This document shows, in pieces, positions 25,159 to 33,560 of a DNA stretch of 52,803 bases. Within the stretch, counting starts at the first letter, position 1; every line of letters begins with the position of its first letter. Source of the stretch: an uncultured Lachnospiraceae bacterium (GTDB taxonomy: Bacteria; Bacillota; Clostridia; Lachnospirales; Lachnospiraceae); contig CADBPC010000101.1 in assembly GCA_902796425.1 (NCBI GenBank), positions 1 to 52,803 on the forward strand. The letters are read 5' to 3'. The notes below the pieces were generated by a model. The model had not been told where the DNA came from. It saw only the letters and a list, made by a program, of their open reading frames with translations, and ran no database searches. Both the position numbers and the translations under genes were made by a program.

Positions 25159-25172
25159 GTTCATTAATGAAC
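25159..25172. promoter_or_regulatory. 14-bp perfect palindrome before the epimerase gene
   Basis: GTTCATTAATGAAC lies 22 bases before the aldose-1-epimerase-like start, just after a -10-like GGAATAAT stretch at 25145-25152. The position suits an operator. The regulator is not known. Confidence 0.45.
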
Positions 25173-25193
25173 TTGCAGAAGGAGGAACTGCAT

Positions 25194-26066
25194 ATGAATT
25201 ATACAATCAGTAACGACACGCTGACCGCGGTGATTTCCGATACCGGCGCGGAGATTCAGTCCCTTTCCATGGACGGACACGAGTATTTCTGGAACGGTGA
25301 TCCGGCCTTCTGGGCAAAGCACGGGCCGAACCTCTTCCCCTTCGTAGGAAGATTTACCGACGGAAAATACTGCCTGGACGGCAAGACCTATGAGATGGAG
25401 ATTCACGGATTTGCCCCGAAGAGCCTCTTTACTGTCCTCGACCAGTCGGACAGCAGCATCACCTTTGAGCTGAAGGACAATGAGAAGACACTGAGCCAGT
25501 ATCCCTTCCACTTCAGCTTCCGCGTAACCTATACACTGATGAAGAACACGATGGAGGTTCTCTACAGCGTACTCAACGAATCCGGCGATACCATGTATTT
25601 CGGACTGGGCGCACACCCGGGCTTTATGGTTCCCATGGAGGACGGCCTTGCGTTCGAGGACTATTATCTGGAGTTTTCAAGACCCAGCAGGGCAGACCAG
25701 GTCGAGATGTCCGATACCGTGTTCGTTACGGGACACACACATCCGTATCCGCTCGTTGACGGCACAAAGATTCCGTTAAGGCACGACCTTTTCGATCATG
25801 ACGCGGTCGTACTGCAGAACATGCCCGACACCGTAGCCATCCGCTCCGACAAGGGAACAAGAAGCGTTACGGTCAGCTATCCCGGAATGCCTTACATCGG
25901 CTTCTGGCACGCAGTAAAAAAGGAAGCGCCCTACGTCTGCATTGAGCCGTGGGTTACGCTCCCTTCAAGAGACGGTGTAATCGAAGACTTTGCGAACCGC
26001 TCGGATCTGATTCGTCTGCAGCCCGGAAAGGTCTACGAGAATCTCTGGACCGTTACACTGACATAA
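25194..26066 (+). CDS. Aldose 1-epimerase family protein (LacX-like)
   Basis: The 290-residue protein has the galactose mutarotase fold of the LacX-like branch. Typical segments are AVISDTGAEIQSLSMDG, FWAKHGPNLFPFVGRF, the His-containing GAHPGFMVP and the late YVCIEPWVTLPSRDG with the probable catalytic Glu. It would interconvert anomers of a free or phosphorylated sugar. The ATG at 25194 follows GAAGGAGG; an in-frame ATG 27 bases upstream is less well placed. It is convergent with the DUF3592-like gene, 6 bases away. Confidence 0.85.
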   Translation: MNYTISNDTLTAVISDTGAEIQSLSMDGHEYFWNGDPAFWAKHGPNLFPFVGRFTDGKYCLDGKTYEMEIHGFAPKSLFTVLDQSDSSITFELKDNEKTLSQYPFHFSFRVTYTLMKNTMEVLYSVLNESGDTMYFGLGAHPGFMVPMEDGLAFEDYYLEFSRPSRADQVEMSDTVFVTGHTHPYPLVDGTKIPLRHDLFDHDAVVLQNMPDTVAIRSDKGTRSVTVSYPGMPYIGFWHAVKKEAPYVCIEPWVTLPSRDGVIEDFANRSDLIRLQPGKVYENLWTVTLT

Positions 26067-26072
26067 TTTATA

Positions 26073-26894
26073 CTACAGTACCACCGAAAGAATACTTGCG
26101 CCGGCCAGGATGCCGCTGACTGCGATCAGGATACCCGTGATCAGGACAACCGGGCTGGCGTGTTTTTCCAGCACATTTCCCGAAGCCGGGTCAAGATAAA
26201 GCTTCATCTTTTCACCGATCTTAAACGAATCCTCTCTGCTCGAATTGACGGCACAGCGCCGGATATTCTCTTTCCCGCCGGCATTAAAACGGACAATCGG
26301 ATAATAGGTAAATTTCGAGCCGCGCAGGATCTTTGTCTCCTTTGAGATCTGCCGCTTGAAAACATCCGTGATCTCGGCATCCACTTCCTGAAGCCCGAGC
26401 TTTTTAAGCTTAATGTAATTCCAGACCATCGCGATTCCCGCGCCCGCAAGAACGAGCGCAAGACAGGACATTGCGGGGACCTCTTTTCCCTGGTTTTCGA
26501 ACAGGGCAAGAAGAATAAGGAGGGCGCCGCCCGCCATGGTCACCCACGGGTTAAACATGGATTCATCGCGGGACTCCGCAAGAACCGGCTCCGAGCTGCC
26601 CTTTTCCACATAGAGTGAAACACTCTGCCCCGGCGCGTATTCGACGGGTGATTTGACCGCGCGCCGCTCCTTGTGGTGCGTTGCGGGATCGGTGTATTCT
26701 ACGGTGACGTCATAATAGTCATATGTGATGCGCCCGTTTTTGTCCTTTTTCTGGACATGATTGCAGCGCTGCACCTGCGCGCCGCGCTTTGCGCCGGGCC
26801 TTCGGAGGCGAAGGTATTCCCTGACTCTGCCGGATCCCACAAGGAAAATAATGATCCCCGGGATATATAAAAATAACTGAGAAAAATTCTCCAT
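26073..26894 (-). CDS. DUF3592-like membrane protein
   Basis: The product is 273 residues from the ATG at 26894. It has an N-terminal helix (FLYIPGIIIFLVG), a soluble beta-rich segment (about 30-110: YDYYDVTVEYTDPAT, SVSLYVEKG), a helix pair (about 120-165) and a second similar soluble segment (EVDAEITDVFKR, YYPIVRF, MKLYLDPASGN) before a last helix. The twice-repeated plan is that of DUF3592 proteins of unknown role. It is upstream of nothing on its strand except intergenic DNA and the convergent epimerase gene. Confidence 0.7.
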   Translation of the reverse strand: MENFSQLFLYIPGIIIFLVGSGRVREYLRLRRPGAKRGAQVQRCNHVQKKDKNGRITYDYYDVTVEYTDPATHHKERRAVKSPVEYAPGQSVSLYVEKGSSEPVLAESRDESMFNPWVTMAGGALLILLALFENQGKEVPAMSCLALVLAGAGIAMVWNYIKLKKLGLQEVDAEITDVFKRQISKETKILRGSKFTYYPIVRFNAGGKENIRRCAVNSSREDSFKIGEKMKLYLDPASGNVLEKHASPVVLITGILIAVSGILAGASILSVVL

Positions 26895-26943
26895 AACAGT
26901 CCTTAAATCCAATCTGAAATAAACGCCGGCCTGCAAAAGCCTC

Positions 26944-27768
26944 TTACAGAATAAACTTCTCTATGATCTCCGCAACCGCGTCGTGGTTATTGTCTCTTTC
27001 CGTGATATAGTCGGCGACGGCTTTGCACTCCGGAACCGCATTCGCGACCGCGCACCCCAGATGCGCCGCACGGATCATGGGGACGTCATTTTCGGCGTCG
27101 CCCGCGGAGATCGTGTTTTCCATTGGAATGTGGAGAAGGCCTGCCATCTGTTCCAAAGCACTTCCCTTGTCGAGACCCTTGCTCACGATTTCCAGATACG
27201 CGCTGCTTGAAAAGAATCCGTCGAGGTCGCCCCCGTGCTTTTCGATGATCCACTGCCGCAGGGGCTCTGTGTGGTCGCGGCTCTCAAGGTCGATCAGGAG
27301 CATCTTCACCGGTTCCTTCTCGAGGTGCCGAATGTCGTCGATGACCCTGTGCGTCATGCCGATCCTTCCGCAGTAGAAGCGGACAATATCATTGTCGCAG
27401 CGCGGCTCGACCACCACGTCCGTATCGTCATAGGTCTGGATGTGGACACCGCGGGCATTGGCCTCGTCGAATACGTCGTATACGAGAGGGAGGGGGATCG
27501 TCTTTTCAAAGATGACCTTCCTGTTCGCGGTGTCGTACAGAAGACCGCCGTTGTAAGCGATAAGGTAACACCCTTCGCCGGTAAGGCCGAGCTCCCCGGC
27601 CTCGAGAAGAGCGCTCGAAAGAGGGCGCCCCGTCGTTATGATCACGCTGTGGCCGGCGGCCAGCATCTGCTCCAGCGCTCTCCGGTTGCCCTCCGGAATC
27701 TTCTTGTCATCGGTCAGAAGTGTCCCGTCCAGATCGAGAAAAAGTGCCTTTTTTGCTTCAGAAATCAT
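26944..27768 (-). CDS. Cof-type HAD-IIB phosphatase
   Basis: The 274-residue protein has HAD motif I LFLDLDGTLLTDD (nucleophile Asp12), motif II IITTGRPLSSA, a C2-type cap, motif III KGSALEQM and motif IV SAGDAENDVPM. These fit the Cof/YidA branch, which dephosphorylates sugar phosphates, FMN or related metabolites. It is 11 bases downstream of the DeoR-type gene on the same strand, so it probably belongs to that transcription unit and acts on a sugar phosphate. Confidence 0.88.
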   Translation of the reverse strand: MISEAKKALFLDLDGTLLTDDKKIPEGNRRALEQMLAAGHSVIITTGRPLSSALLEAGELGLTGEGCYLIAYNGGLLYDTANRKVIFEKTIPLPLVYDVFDEANARGVHIQTYDDTDVVVEPRCDNDIVRFYCGRIGMTHRVIDDIRHLEKEPVKMLLIDLESRDHTEPLRQWIIEKHGGDLDGFFSSSAYLEIVSKGLDKGSALEQMAGLLHIPMENTISAGDAENDVPMIRAAHLGCAVANAVPECKAVADYITERDNNHDAVAEIIEKFIL

Positions 27769-27779
27769 ACTATTACCTG

Positions 27780-28571
27780 TTATCTTTCCTGCCCGCTCAC
27801 GGGAACAATGACGATCTCAATTCCTTTTTCCCGCAGATGCTCGATGATCTGCGGATCCGATTTGTCGTCCGTTATCAGCGTCACGGGTCTTTCGTAAGTG
27901 CAGCTCCCGTAGACATTGTTGCGCTCGCCGCGGTGATGAAGCTTTGTGTGATCGGCGAGGATGTAGATGCTGCCGCTGGTCCTTCCGATCATTGATTCGT
28001 TGATGCCGATCTCCGTGGGAATATCGTAGCGGAATTCACCGTCGTCGTAAACGGCCGCGCACCCGAGGAACGTCTTGTCGGCGTTCATCTCCAGGAGATT
28101 GCGCATCGTGTAATTGCCGACCATGACCCGGTCGCGGATTTCCCCGCCGACGAGGCGGATCTGTACGCCCTTCGGATAGGAGGCTCCGATGGCCCAGCCG
28201 TTGTTGGTGCAGACAAAGACCTTTTTGTCCTCCGCATATTTGAGCATATTCAGCGCCGTGCGGCTCCCGTTGATAAAAAGCGAGTCGCCGCTCTCCACAT
28301 ACCGGGCTGCGAAGCGGGAAATCTGCTCCCTGCAGGCCAGGATATCGGAACTGATATCCCTCCCGATATGGACATTTTCGATCGACTGCGCGCCGCCGTG
28401 GGTCCTGTGAAGAAGCCCCTGCTCCTCCAGCATCTGGAGATCCCTGCGGACGGTCATCATGGAAATGCCGTATTCGCGGGCGATATCCTCGGAACGTATT
28501 TCGCCCTTATCCCGCACTCTGCGCAGTATGGCGAGCTGTCTTGCATCCATTTCTTTGCGGTTTGTTCTCAT
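27780..28571 (-). CDS. DeoR/GlpR-family transcriptional regulator
   Basis: The protein is 263 residues from the ATG at 28571. The N-terminal winged helix-turn-helix (about 10-58) contains the DeoR signature SEDIAREYGISMMTVRRDLQML and LLHRTHGGA. The C-terminal sensor domain (DeoRC, about 75-230) resembles sugar-phosphate isomerases (VGNYTMRNLLEM, FLGCAAV, ILADHTKL). Such proteins repress sugar catabolic genes until a phosphorylated sugar appears. Its position beside the ascorbate-type PTS makes it a candidate UlaR-type repressor of that locus, acting on the inverted repeats at 31982-32255. This is inference. Confidence 0.88.
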   Translation of the reverse strand: MRTNRKEMDARQLAILRRVRDKGEIRSEDIAREYGISMMTVRRDLQMLEEQGLLHRTHGGAQSIENVHIGRDISSDILACREQISRFAARYVESGDSLFINGSRTALNMLKYAEDKKVFVCTNNGWAIGASYPKGVQIRLVGGEIRDRVMVGNYTMRNLLEMNADKTFLGCAAVYDDGEFRYDIPTEIGINESMIGRTSGSIYILADHTKLHHRGERNNVYGSCTYERPVTLITDDKSDPQIIEHLREKGIEIVIVPVSGQER

Positions 28572-28594
28572 AATGTTGTCCTGTTCCTGACCTG

Positions 28595-29302
28595 TCACCT
28601 TCCGGCAATCAGGCCGGGAAGCTGTGAAAACTCAGTAAAAACAGTGATGTCCGCGGCATGTTCTTCCGGGATCTTTACGGGCTCCCCCGCGGGATTAAAA
28701 AGGTAAGGGACAAGTCCTGCACGAAGCGCTCCGAGGGCATCTCCCTCGAGGCTGTCCCCGACAAAAGCGCACTCACCGGCGCTGCATCCTGCCTTTTCGA
28801 CGCACAGGTCAAAGAGCGCAGCAGCCGGCTTTTCCGCGCAGGCTTCCTCGCTCGATACGACAAAATCCGTGTAAGGAAGAATCCCCAGGCTTGTCAGCTT
28901 CCGGAACTGGATATGCGCTGTCATATTCGTTCCGATCCCGACCGTATAGCCCGCCTCTTTTAAGGCGCGCATGGCCTGAACCTCTCCGGGGAAGGGAGAG
29001 GATACACGGATCAGTGTGTCCCAGTAGGTATTGTACATGGTAAGGGCGTGCGGATAAAGCGGAAGAGATGCCTGCTCCAGTATGAGCTGGTAGCGGATCA
29101 TCCGGTTGTGTACGGCCGCAAGACCCATTCCGATACGCTTTTTCATTGTATCAAAGGCGCGCTGATGGCGCTGCATGAACTCTTCCTGTGTCCATCCGAA
29201 GTGCTCTTTTGCATAGCCCGCAAGTGCTGCGAGCGCTGCCTTATTTCCGCTTTTGTAATCGTAAAGTGTTCCGTCTATATCGAGAATTACTGCTTTGATC
29301 AT
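28595..29302 (-). CDS. HAD-superfamily hydrolase (subfamily IA)
   Basis: The 235-residue protein has HAD motif I VILDIDGTLYDYKSG (nucleophile Asp8), a helical cap, motif II VGIGTNMTA, a Lys in EEACAEKPAAALF and motif IV FVGDSLEGDALGAL. It resembles YjjG/YfnB-type phosphatases, which are often active on nucleotides or small phosphosugars; the substrate is unknown. It lies between the PTS genes and the DeoR-type gene on the same strand, but a terminator-like hairpin (29327-29378) separates it from the PTS operon. Confidence 0.85.
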   Translation of the reverse strand: MIKAVILDIDGTLYDYKSGNKAALAALAGYAKEHFGWTQEEFMQRHQRAFDTMKKRIGMGLAAVHNRMIRYQLILEQASLPLYPHALTMYNTYWDTLIRVSSPFPGEVQAMRALKEAGYTVGIGTNMTAHIQFRKLTSLGILPYTDFVVSSEEACAEKPAAALFDLCVEKAGCSAGECAFVGDSLEGDALGALRAGLVPYLFNPAGEPVKIPEEHAADITVFTEFSQLPGLIAGR

Positions 29303-29326
29303 ACATCCAGACCCGGGCTATACAAA

Positions 29327-29378
29327 AGAGCACGGGGATTACAGCTGCCTGATGACGGCTGTCCGTGACCCGTGCTCT
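29327..29378 (-). terminator. Terminator of the PTS operon
   Basis: AGAGCACGGG (29327-29336) pairs with CCCGTGCTCT (29369-29378), with an inner ACAGC/GCTGT stem. On the minus strand the stem runs into TTTTGTA, giving a plausible Rho-independent terminator after ulaB. Confidence 0.7.
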
Positions 29379-29399
29379 GCTTATGTGATCCTATCATCC

Positions 29400-29430
29400 T
29401 GCCGGGCGCTTTTGAAGCGCCGTCCCGGCA
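29400..29430 (-). terminator. Second hairpin downstream of ulaB
   Basis: TGCCGGG/CCCGGCA (7 bp) encloses CGCTT/AAGCG and sits 13 bases past the ulaB stop. It has no T-run; together with 29327-29378 it forms a double 3-prime structure that may protect the mRNA end. Confidence 0.55.
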
Positions 29431-29442
29431 ATGATCAGTTCA

Positions 29443-29751
29443 TCAGTCAAGAAGACCGGCTTCCTTAAGACCAGCCTCGATCTCCTTGTCGGACATAACG
29501 TTCTTAAGAGGAATCAGTACGGTACCGTTCTTTGTGACATCTTCAAAATTCTTAACAAAGGTGCGTGCGCAGAAAACAACGTCATAGTTGCGGGCAGCGC
29601 TCTTGCCTTCGGATACTGCGCAGTGACGCAGTTCGCCGGGCTTAATGTCATATTTCTTCAGAACCTTTTTGATAGCGTTCTCCATCATAAGAGAAGAGCC
29701 TGCGCCATTTGCGCAGCACGCGAGTAACCTTTTTCCATCAAGCTGTGCCAT
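29443..29751 (-). CDS. ulaB: PTS ascorbate-type EIIB component
   Basis: The 102-residue cytoplasmic protein starts MAQLDGKRLLACCANGAGSS. The Cys13 of the CANGAG motif is the expected phosphorylated residue of EIIB proteins of the lactose/ascorbate type. It passes phosphate from EIIA to the incoming sugar bound to EIIC. GGAGG lies upstream of the ATG at 29751; an in-frame ATG 42 bases earlier is less likely. It is the third gene of the operon ulaC-ulaA-ulaB, after a hairpin-containing 165-base gap. Confidence 0.9.
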   Translation of the reverse strand: MAQLDGKRLLACCANGAGSSLMMENAIKKVLKKYDIKPGELRHCAVSEGKSAARNYDVVFCARTFVKNFEDVTKNGTVLIPLKNVMSDKEIEAGLKEAGLLD

Positions 29752-29828
29752 GATATACCTCCATATGACTGAAATCAAGTAAATATGCGGCACTTACATG
29801 CCTGGGACATTGTGCGTCCCTCGCTGCA

Positions 29829-29858
29829 GCGGCCGGAGACGCTTCGCGTCCCGGCCGC
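29829..29858 (-). repeat. Strong hairpin between ulaA and ulaB
   Basis: GCGGCCGG/CCGGCCGC is continued after one bulged A by GACGC/GCGTC with a TTC loop, 13 base pairs in all. No T-run follows on the minus strand. In the gap between two genes of one operon, it probably marks an mRNA processing or stability boundary. Confidence 0.7.
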
Positions 29859-29916
29859 GCCGGATATTTAATACTATAACACGCAAATGCCTTTAAGAAC
29901 ACCTTCCGGGATGTGC

Positions 29917-31410
29917 TTATGCAGCCTTTCCGGCTTTCTTTGCCTTGTGCTCAACATAGGCATCGTAATCCTCGGTGATAAGGAAATATCCCTCGGGATC
30001 CATGCGGTACTCGATCTGCGGGATTGCCAGCAGTACGATAACGACAAGGGCAACGCCGACATAGCCGAGATAGTGCATAGCGACTGTGAACATGGGCCAT
30101 ACGGTATCCCAGTCGAACATTCCGAGATATCCGCCGTAATCCGCAAGACCAACCCATCCGGAGATCAGAGCAGCGCCGAAGACCTGGATCAGACCGGAGC
30201 AGAACGGGATGACAAGGCAGGCCTTGAGGCCGCCCTTTTCGTTCGCAACCAGACCGATGGTGGCGTTGTCGAAGAATACCGGAACGAATCCGCAGATGAT
30301 GATGGTGGGAGAACCCATAACGATCAGAGCAAGGATAGCAATGATCTGACCTGTCAGACCTGCAAGGAAACCGAAGGTAACAGCGTTGGAATCGCCGAAG
30401 CCGTAGCAGACTGCGCAGTCGACGCCGGGTACGGACGAAGGAAGGAGCTTGTCTGCAATTCCCTGGAAGGAAGCGGTCAGCTCAGTAACGAATGTGCGGA
30501 CGCCGAGCTGCAGGATTGCAAGATAAACCGCGAACTGCAGGGATGTGTTGAAAATGTAGAAAGCGAAGTTCTCGGTTTCCTTTGTAGCGCCGGAAGCAAC
30601 GAAGAAAGGCTTTCCGATGATCGCCATGATGATGCCGAAGAATACGGTCATCAGGATAGCGGTACAAACCATGTTCTCATTAAAGATTGAGAAGAAGCCG
30701 GGCATTTCCATCTCGCCGACCTTCTTGACCTTGCGCTTGCCGCCCTTGTCGCCGAAGAGCTTCTCAGCAAGGAAGGAGCCGAGACGGATACCGAACATCT
30801 GCTGGTGAGCGATGGCAAAGCCCGCGCCCTCTGTCAGCTCCTGCATGGGCTTTACGGTGAGGTTGGAGCCGACAGCCCAGTAAGCGCCGAGGATGACGGA
30901 CATGACGATCATCAGCGCGACGTTATTGTCACGCAGTGAAGGCAGCGCGAACAGGATCAGCCAGTAAGCCGTGGCGGCCTGCTGGACCTGGACGTGGCCC
31001 GTCGTGAACAGCGTGCGGCATTTTGTAATCTTGTTGAAACGTACCAGCAGGATATTGACGATGAATGCGATCAGCAGCAGCGTCATAACCTGCGAAAAGC
31101 CCTTTCCGAATACCTCTTCGACACCGGCTGTAACGGCGTTCTGGCCGTAGTAGGGGTCGATGACGGCAGCGGTCAGGTTGAATCTGTCCTTCAGACCCGC
31201 AAGGATCGGACGGAAGTTGCTTGTCAGTCCGCCGGAACCTGCATTCAGGATCAGCATACCGATGATGGCCTTCAGTGTGCCGGCAAGTGTGTCATACCAT
31301 TTCTTTCCCATCAGGCAGTAGCCCAGAAGGGTCAGGAAACCTACCATGTAGGGAGCCTTTTGCAGAATGTAAGTCGCAAAGAAACTCCAGATTGCGCTTA
31401 AGATTGACAT
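29917..31410 (-). CDS. ulaA: PTS ascorbate-type EIIC permease
   Basis: The 497-residue polytopic protein has about 11 membrane helices and matches the UlaA/SgaT permease. Characteristic segments are LNAGSGGLTSNFRPIL near residue 60, TTGHVQVQQAATAYW, GAGFAIAHQQMFG with FLAEKLFGDKGGKRKV in a cytoplasmic loop, and VPGVDCAVCYGFGDSNAV. It translocates L-ascorbate (or a closely related acid sugar) while EIIB phosphorylates it. GGAGAAAAGGG precedes the ATG. It lies 45 bases downstream of the EIIA gene. Confidence 0.93.
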   Translation of the reverse strand: MSILSAIWSFFATYILQKAPYMVGFLTLLGYCLMGKKWYDTLAGTLKAIIGMLILNAGSGGLTSNFRPILAGLKDRFNLTAAVIDPYYGQNAVTAGVEEVFGKGFSQVMTLLLIAFIVNILLVRFNKITKCRTLFTTGHVQVQQAATAYWLILFALPSLRDNNVALMIVMSVILGAYWAVGSNLTVKPMQELTEGAGFAIAHQQMFGIRLGSFLAEKLFGDKGGKRKVKKVGEMEMPGFFSIFNENMVCTAILMTVFFGIIMAIIGKPFFVASGATKETENFAFYIFNTSLQFAVYLAILQLGVRTFVTELTASFQGIADKLLPSSVPGVDCAVCYGFGDSNAVTFGFLAGLTGQIIAILALIVMGSPTIIICGFVPVFFDNATIGLVANEKGGLKACLVIPFCSGLIQVFGAALISGWVGLADYGGYLGMFDWDTVWPMFTVAMHYLGYVGVALVVIVLLAIPQIEYRMDPEGYFLITEDYDAYVEHKAKKAGKAA

Positions 31411-31455
31411 TTTCCCTTTTCTCCTTTACCTCTTCATAAGATAATGAATCTTATC

Positions 31456-31938
31456 TTATTCCTCCTCGCACGGATATTTAGCTTCCGCTGCGAGAATATC
31501 CTCCGGCGTCCTGGCCGCTGCGAGCGCGTCCAGCAGATCGTCATTCATGAAAATATTCGAGAGCTGCTGAATGTTGTTCATGTGCTCGTCCGGGTTGACG
31601 GATGAGAGAGTGAAGAACAGATTGGCCTCCTTCTTCTCACCGTCCTCGTCCACGCCGAAATCAATCATCTTTTCGGAAACCATGAACCCGATGCCGGTTT
31701 TGAAAGCGCCCGTGGCGTTCTCTGTCGTATGCGGCATTGCGACATTGTGATCAAATACTACATACGGACCATACTTCTCGATGCAGGCGATGATCTGTTT
31801 GTAGTAATCACTGCTGACGCTTCCGTCCTCAACAAGAGATTCGGCAGACAGTCGGACTGCCTCCTGCCAGGTGACGCCTTCACCGTCGATAAAGCGATAG
31901 TGCTTTTTCTCGACGATTGTTTGTAAAACAGTTGCCAT
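31456..31938 (-). CDS. ulaC: PTS ascorbate/fructose-type EIIA component
   Basis: The 160-residue protein belongs to the EIIA-2 (PTS_EIIA_2) family. The phospho-accepting His70 lies in VVFDHNVAMPHTTEN. It receives phosphate from HPr and passes it to UlaB. The start at 31938 has AAGGAGG 6-7 bases upstream; upstream in-frame codons look non-coding. It is the first gene of the minus-strand PTS operon, with a promoter at 32026-32054. Confidence 0.9.
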   Translation of the reverse strand: MATVLQTIVEKKHYRFIDGEGVTWQEAVRLSAESLVEDGSVSSDYYKQIIACIEKYGPYVVFDHNVAMPHTTENATGAFKTGIGFMVSEKMIDFGVDEDGEKKEANLFFTLSSVNPDEHMNNIQQLSNIFMNDDLLDALAAARTPEDILAAEAKYPCEEE

Positions 31939-31981
31939 AGCGAAACCTCCTTTGGAGAATATCCTATGACACAAGCGGTTG

Positions 31982-31997
31982 AAAAGCAATTGCTTTT
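31982..31997. promoter_or_regulatory. 16-bp perfect palindrome in the PTS leader
   Basis: AAAAGCAATTGCTTTT lies about 20-40 bases past the predicted start of the PTS transcript and 43 bases before ulaC. A roadblock operator is plausible. Confidence 0.5.
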
Positions 31998-32025
31998 TTG
32001 TGCGTTCGAAAGCGGAAAACATGTG

Positions 32026-32054
32026 AATCTAACATAATTTCGTCATTTTCACAA
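32026..32054 (-). promoter_or_regulatory. Promoter of the PTS operon
   Basis: On the minus strand: TTGTGA (32054-32049), a 17-base spacer ending in TGT, and TAGATT (32031-32026), so there is also an extended -10 TGn. It directs ulaC-ulaA-ulaB. Confidence 0.65.
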
Positions 32055-32064
32055 CGGGTGAAAA
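32046..32064. promoter_or_regulatory. Inverted repeat over the PTS -35 box
   Basis: TTTTCAC/GTGAAAA with a 5-base centre overlaps the -35 hexamer of the minus-strand promoter. The right arm starts a run of AAAAGTG-like copies (32061-32067, 32144-32150, 32154-32160). It is a candidate operator or activator site. Confidence 0.5.
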
Positions 32065-32200
32065 GTGAAGAAAACGGCTTAAAACAGGCATGTTCAGAGG
32101 AGGACGGCCGCGAATGAGCGGTTTTATGTGCGGATTATTTGTAAAAAGTGATGAAAAGTGTGCATTCGTAATGACAGCAGAGTTTTCTGCATATTCAATA

Positions 32201-32230
32201 TTGACCGGATATCGTATGTGTGTTTATTAT
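32201..32230 (+). promoter_or_regulatory. Promoter of the ulaG operon
   Basis: TTGACC (32201-32206), an 18-base spacer and TATTAT (32225-32230) precede ulaG by 114 bases. Confidence 0.65.
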
Positions 32231-32236
32231 ATTAGA

Positions 32237-32255
32237 GAAAGTTGCACAAACTTTC
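32237..32255. promoter_or_regulatory. Inverted repeat at the ulaG transcription start
   Basis: GAAAGTT/AACTTTC with the 5-base centre GCACA begins about 7 bases past the -10 box, where a repressor would block the start. The nearby DeoR-type protein is the best candidate. Confidence 0.55.
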
Positions 32256-32344
32256 ATCCCGCGCGGCAGGAATGCCGGAGAAAGAGCCGGGAGGCATTGA
32301 TTTTTACAATGTTCGTTTTAATGATCGTTTCATAAGGAGGAAGA

Positions 32345-33448
32345 ATGAGCAAAATCAGTGAAATGACTAGGGAAAAATGGGTCATGAGCACATTCCCGGA
32401 ATGGGGTACATGGCTGACTGAAGAGATCGAGGGATGGGATGTAAAGCCCGGTACCGTGGCCATGTGGTGGCTCGGCTGCGTCGGCATGTGGTTCAAGACT
32501 CCCGGCGGCGCCAACATTACGGTTGACCTCTGGGCAGGAAACGGCAAACGCACACACGGCGACGGCTTCATGAAGGTAGGCCACCAGATGGCGAATATGG
32601 CCGGCGTACGCGCCATGCAGCCCAATCTGCGCAATGTTCCGTTTGTGATCGATCCTTTCTCAATCAATCACCTGGATGCGGTCCTGGCAACTCATTATCA
32701 TCAGGATCATATGAGCGCGGAGCTCGCCGCCCATGTCGTCAACAGCAACATGACAACGACAGACGCTGACGGCAACGAGATCCCGGTTCCCTTCATCGGC
32801 GCGCAGAAGTGCGTTGACTACTGGGTAAAATGGGGCGTTCCGGAAGACCGCTGCATCGTCGTAAAGCCCGGCGACCACATTAAGATTAAGGATATTGAAA
32901 TTATTGCCGTTGATTCCTTTGACAGAACCTGCATTGTTACCACGGATTCCACAGGCCCCGACAGAGAAGAGCTGTACGGAAAGTGCCCTACGGACATGGA
33001 TGAGAAGGCAGTCAACTATATTATTAAGACTCCCGGCGGCAACATCTACCACAGCGGCGACTCTCACTATTCCATCTACTTCGCAAAGCACGGCAAGGAC
33101 TACGACATTGATGTCGCGACCGCTGCCTACGGCCTGAACCCCGTCGGTATCCAGGACAAGATGGAAGCAACAGACGTCCTTCGCATGGCGGAAGCCCTGA
33201 ACTGCAAGGTTGTCATCCCGATCCATCACGATGTTTGGACAAACTTCCAGGCAGACGTCAACGAGATCAAGGTTCTCTGGGAAATGAGAAAAGACAGACT
33301 GGATTACAAGTTCCATCCCTTCTTCTGGGAAGTCGGCGGACACTATGTATATCCGGATGACAAGGACCGCATGGCATATCACCACGACAGGGGCTTCCAC
33401 GACTGCTTCGAGCATGAGCCGAACGTCCCGTTCCGCTCGGTTCTGTAA
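32345..33448 (+). CDS. ulaG: L-ascorbate-6-phosphate lactonase
   Basis: The 367-residue protein matches UlaG closely in length and sequence: [39 protein letters not shown], the metal motif HYHQDH (117-122), the later ligand region YHSGDSHYS and IPIHHDVW near the end. It hydrolyses imported L-ascorbate 6-phosphate to 3-keto-L-gulonate 6-phosphate (the acid form). AAGGAGG is 6 bases from the ATG. It is the first gene of the plus-strand operon and divergent from the PTS genes. Confidence 0.95.
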   Translation: MSKISEMTREKWVMSTFPEWGTWLTEEIEGWDVKPGTVAMWWLGCVGMWFKTPGGANITVDLWAGNGKRTHGDGFMKVGHQMANMAGVRAMQPNLRNVPFVIDPFSINHLDAVLATHYHQDHMSAELAAHVVNSNMTTTDADGNEIPVPFIGAQKCVDYWVKWGVPEDRCIVVKPGDHIKIKDIEIIAVDSFDRTCIVTTDSTGPDREELYGKCPTDMDEKAVNYIIKTPGGNIYHSGDSHYSIYFAKHGKDYDIDVATAAYGLNPVGIQDKMEATDVLRMAEALNCKVVIPIHHDVWTNFQADVNEIKVLWEMRKDRLDYKFHPFFWEVGGHYVYPDDKDRMAYHHDRGFHDCFEHEPNVPFRSVL

Positions 33449-33487
33449 TAGGAAGGCCTGTATTTCAGACCGAATAAACCGCACCGT

Positions 33488-33520
33488 ACAGGCCGTCAAA
33501 AGCATATTTTGGCGGCCTGT
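33488..33520 (+). terminator. 14-bp hairpin downstream of ulaG
   Basis: 33488-33501 pairs with 33507-33520 (14 bp, one G-T pair, loop GCATA), 40 bases after the ulaG stop. There is no T-run after it. It may attenuate readthrough so that ulaG is made in excess. Confidence 0.6.
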
Positions 33521-33525
33521 TCAAC

Positions 33526-33534
33526 TGATATAAT
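33526..33534 (+). promoter_or_regulatory. Internal extended -10 promoter
   Basis: TGATATAAT directly follows the hairpin at 33488-33520 and stands 27 bases before the next start. It could drive the unknown gene at 33561 and those downstream. Confidence 0.5.
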
Positions 33535-33560
33535 GAAAGAAACAATTCAGGAGGAATTCC

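Noticed and set aside
31939-32344. Small gene in the ula divergent region (frame at 32090-32335)
   Set aside because: There is no good ribosome binding site, the frame runs through the promoter and dyads, and the product has no coding character.
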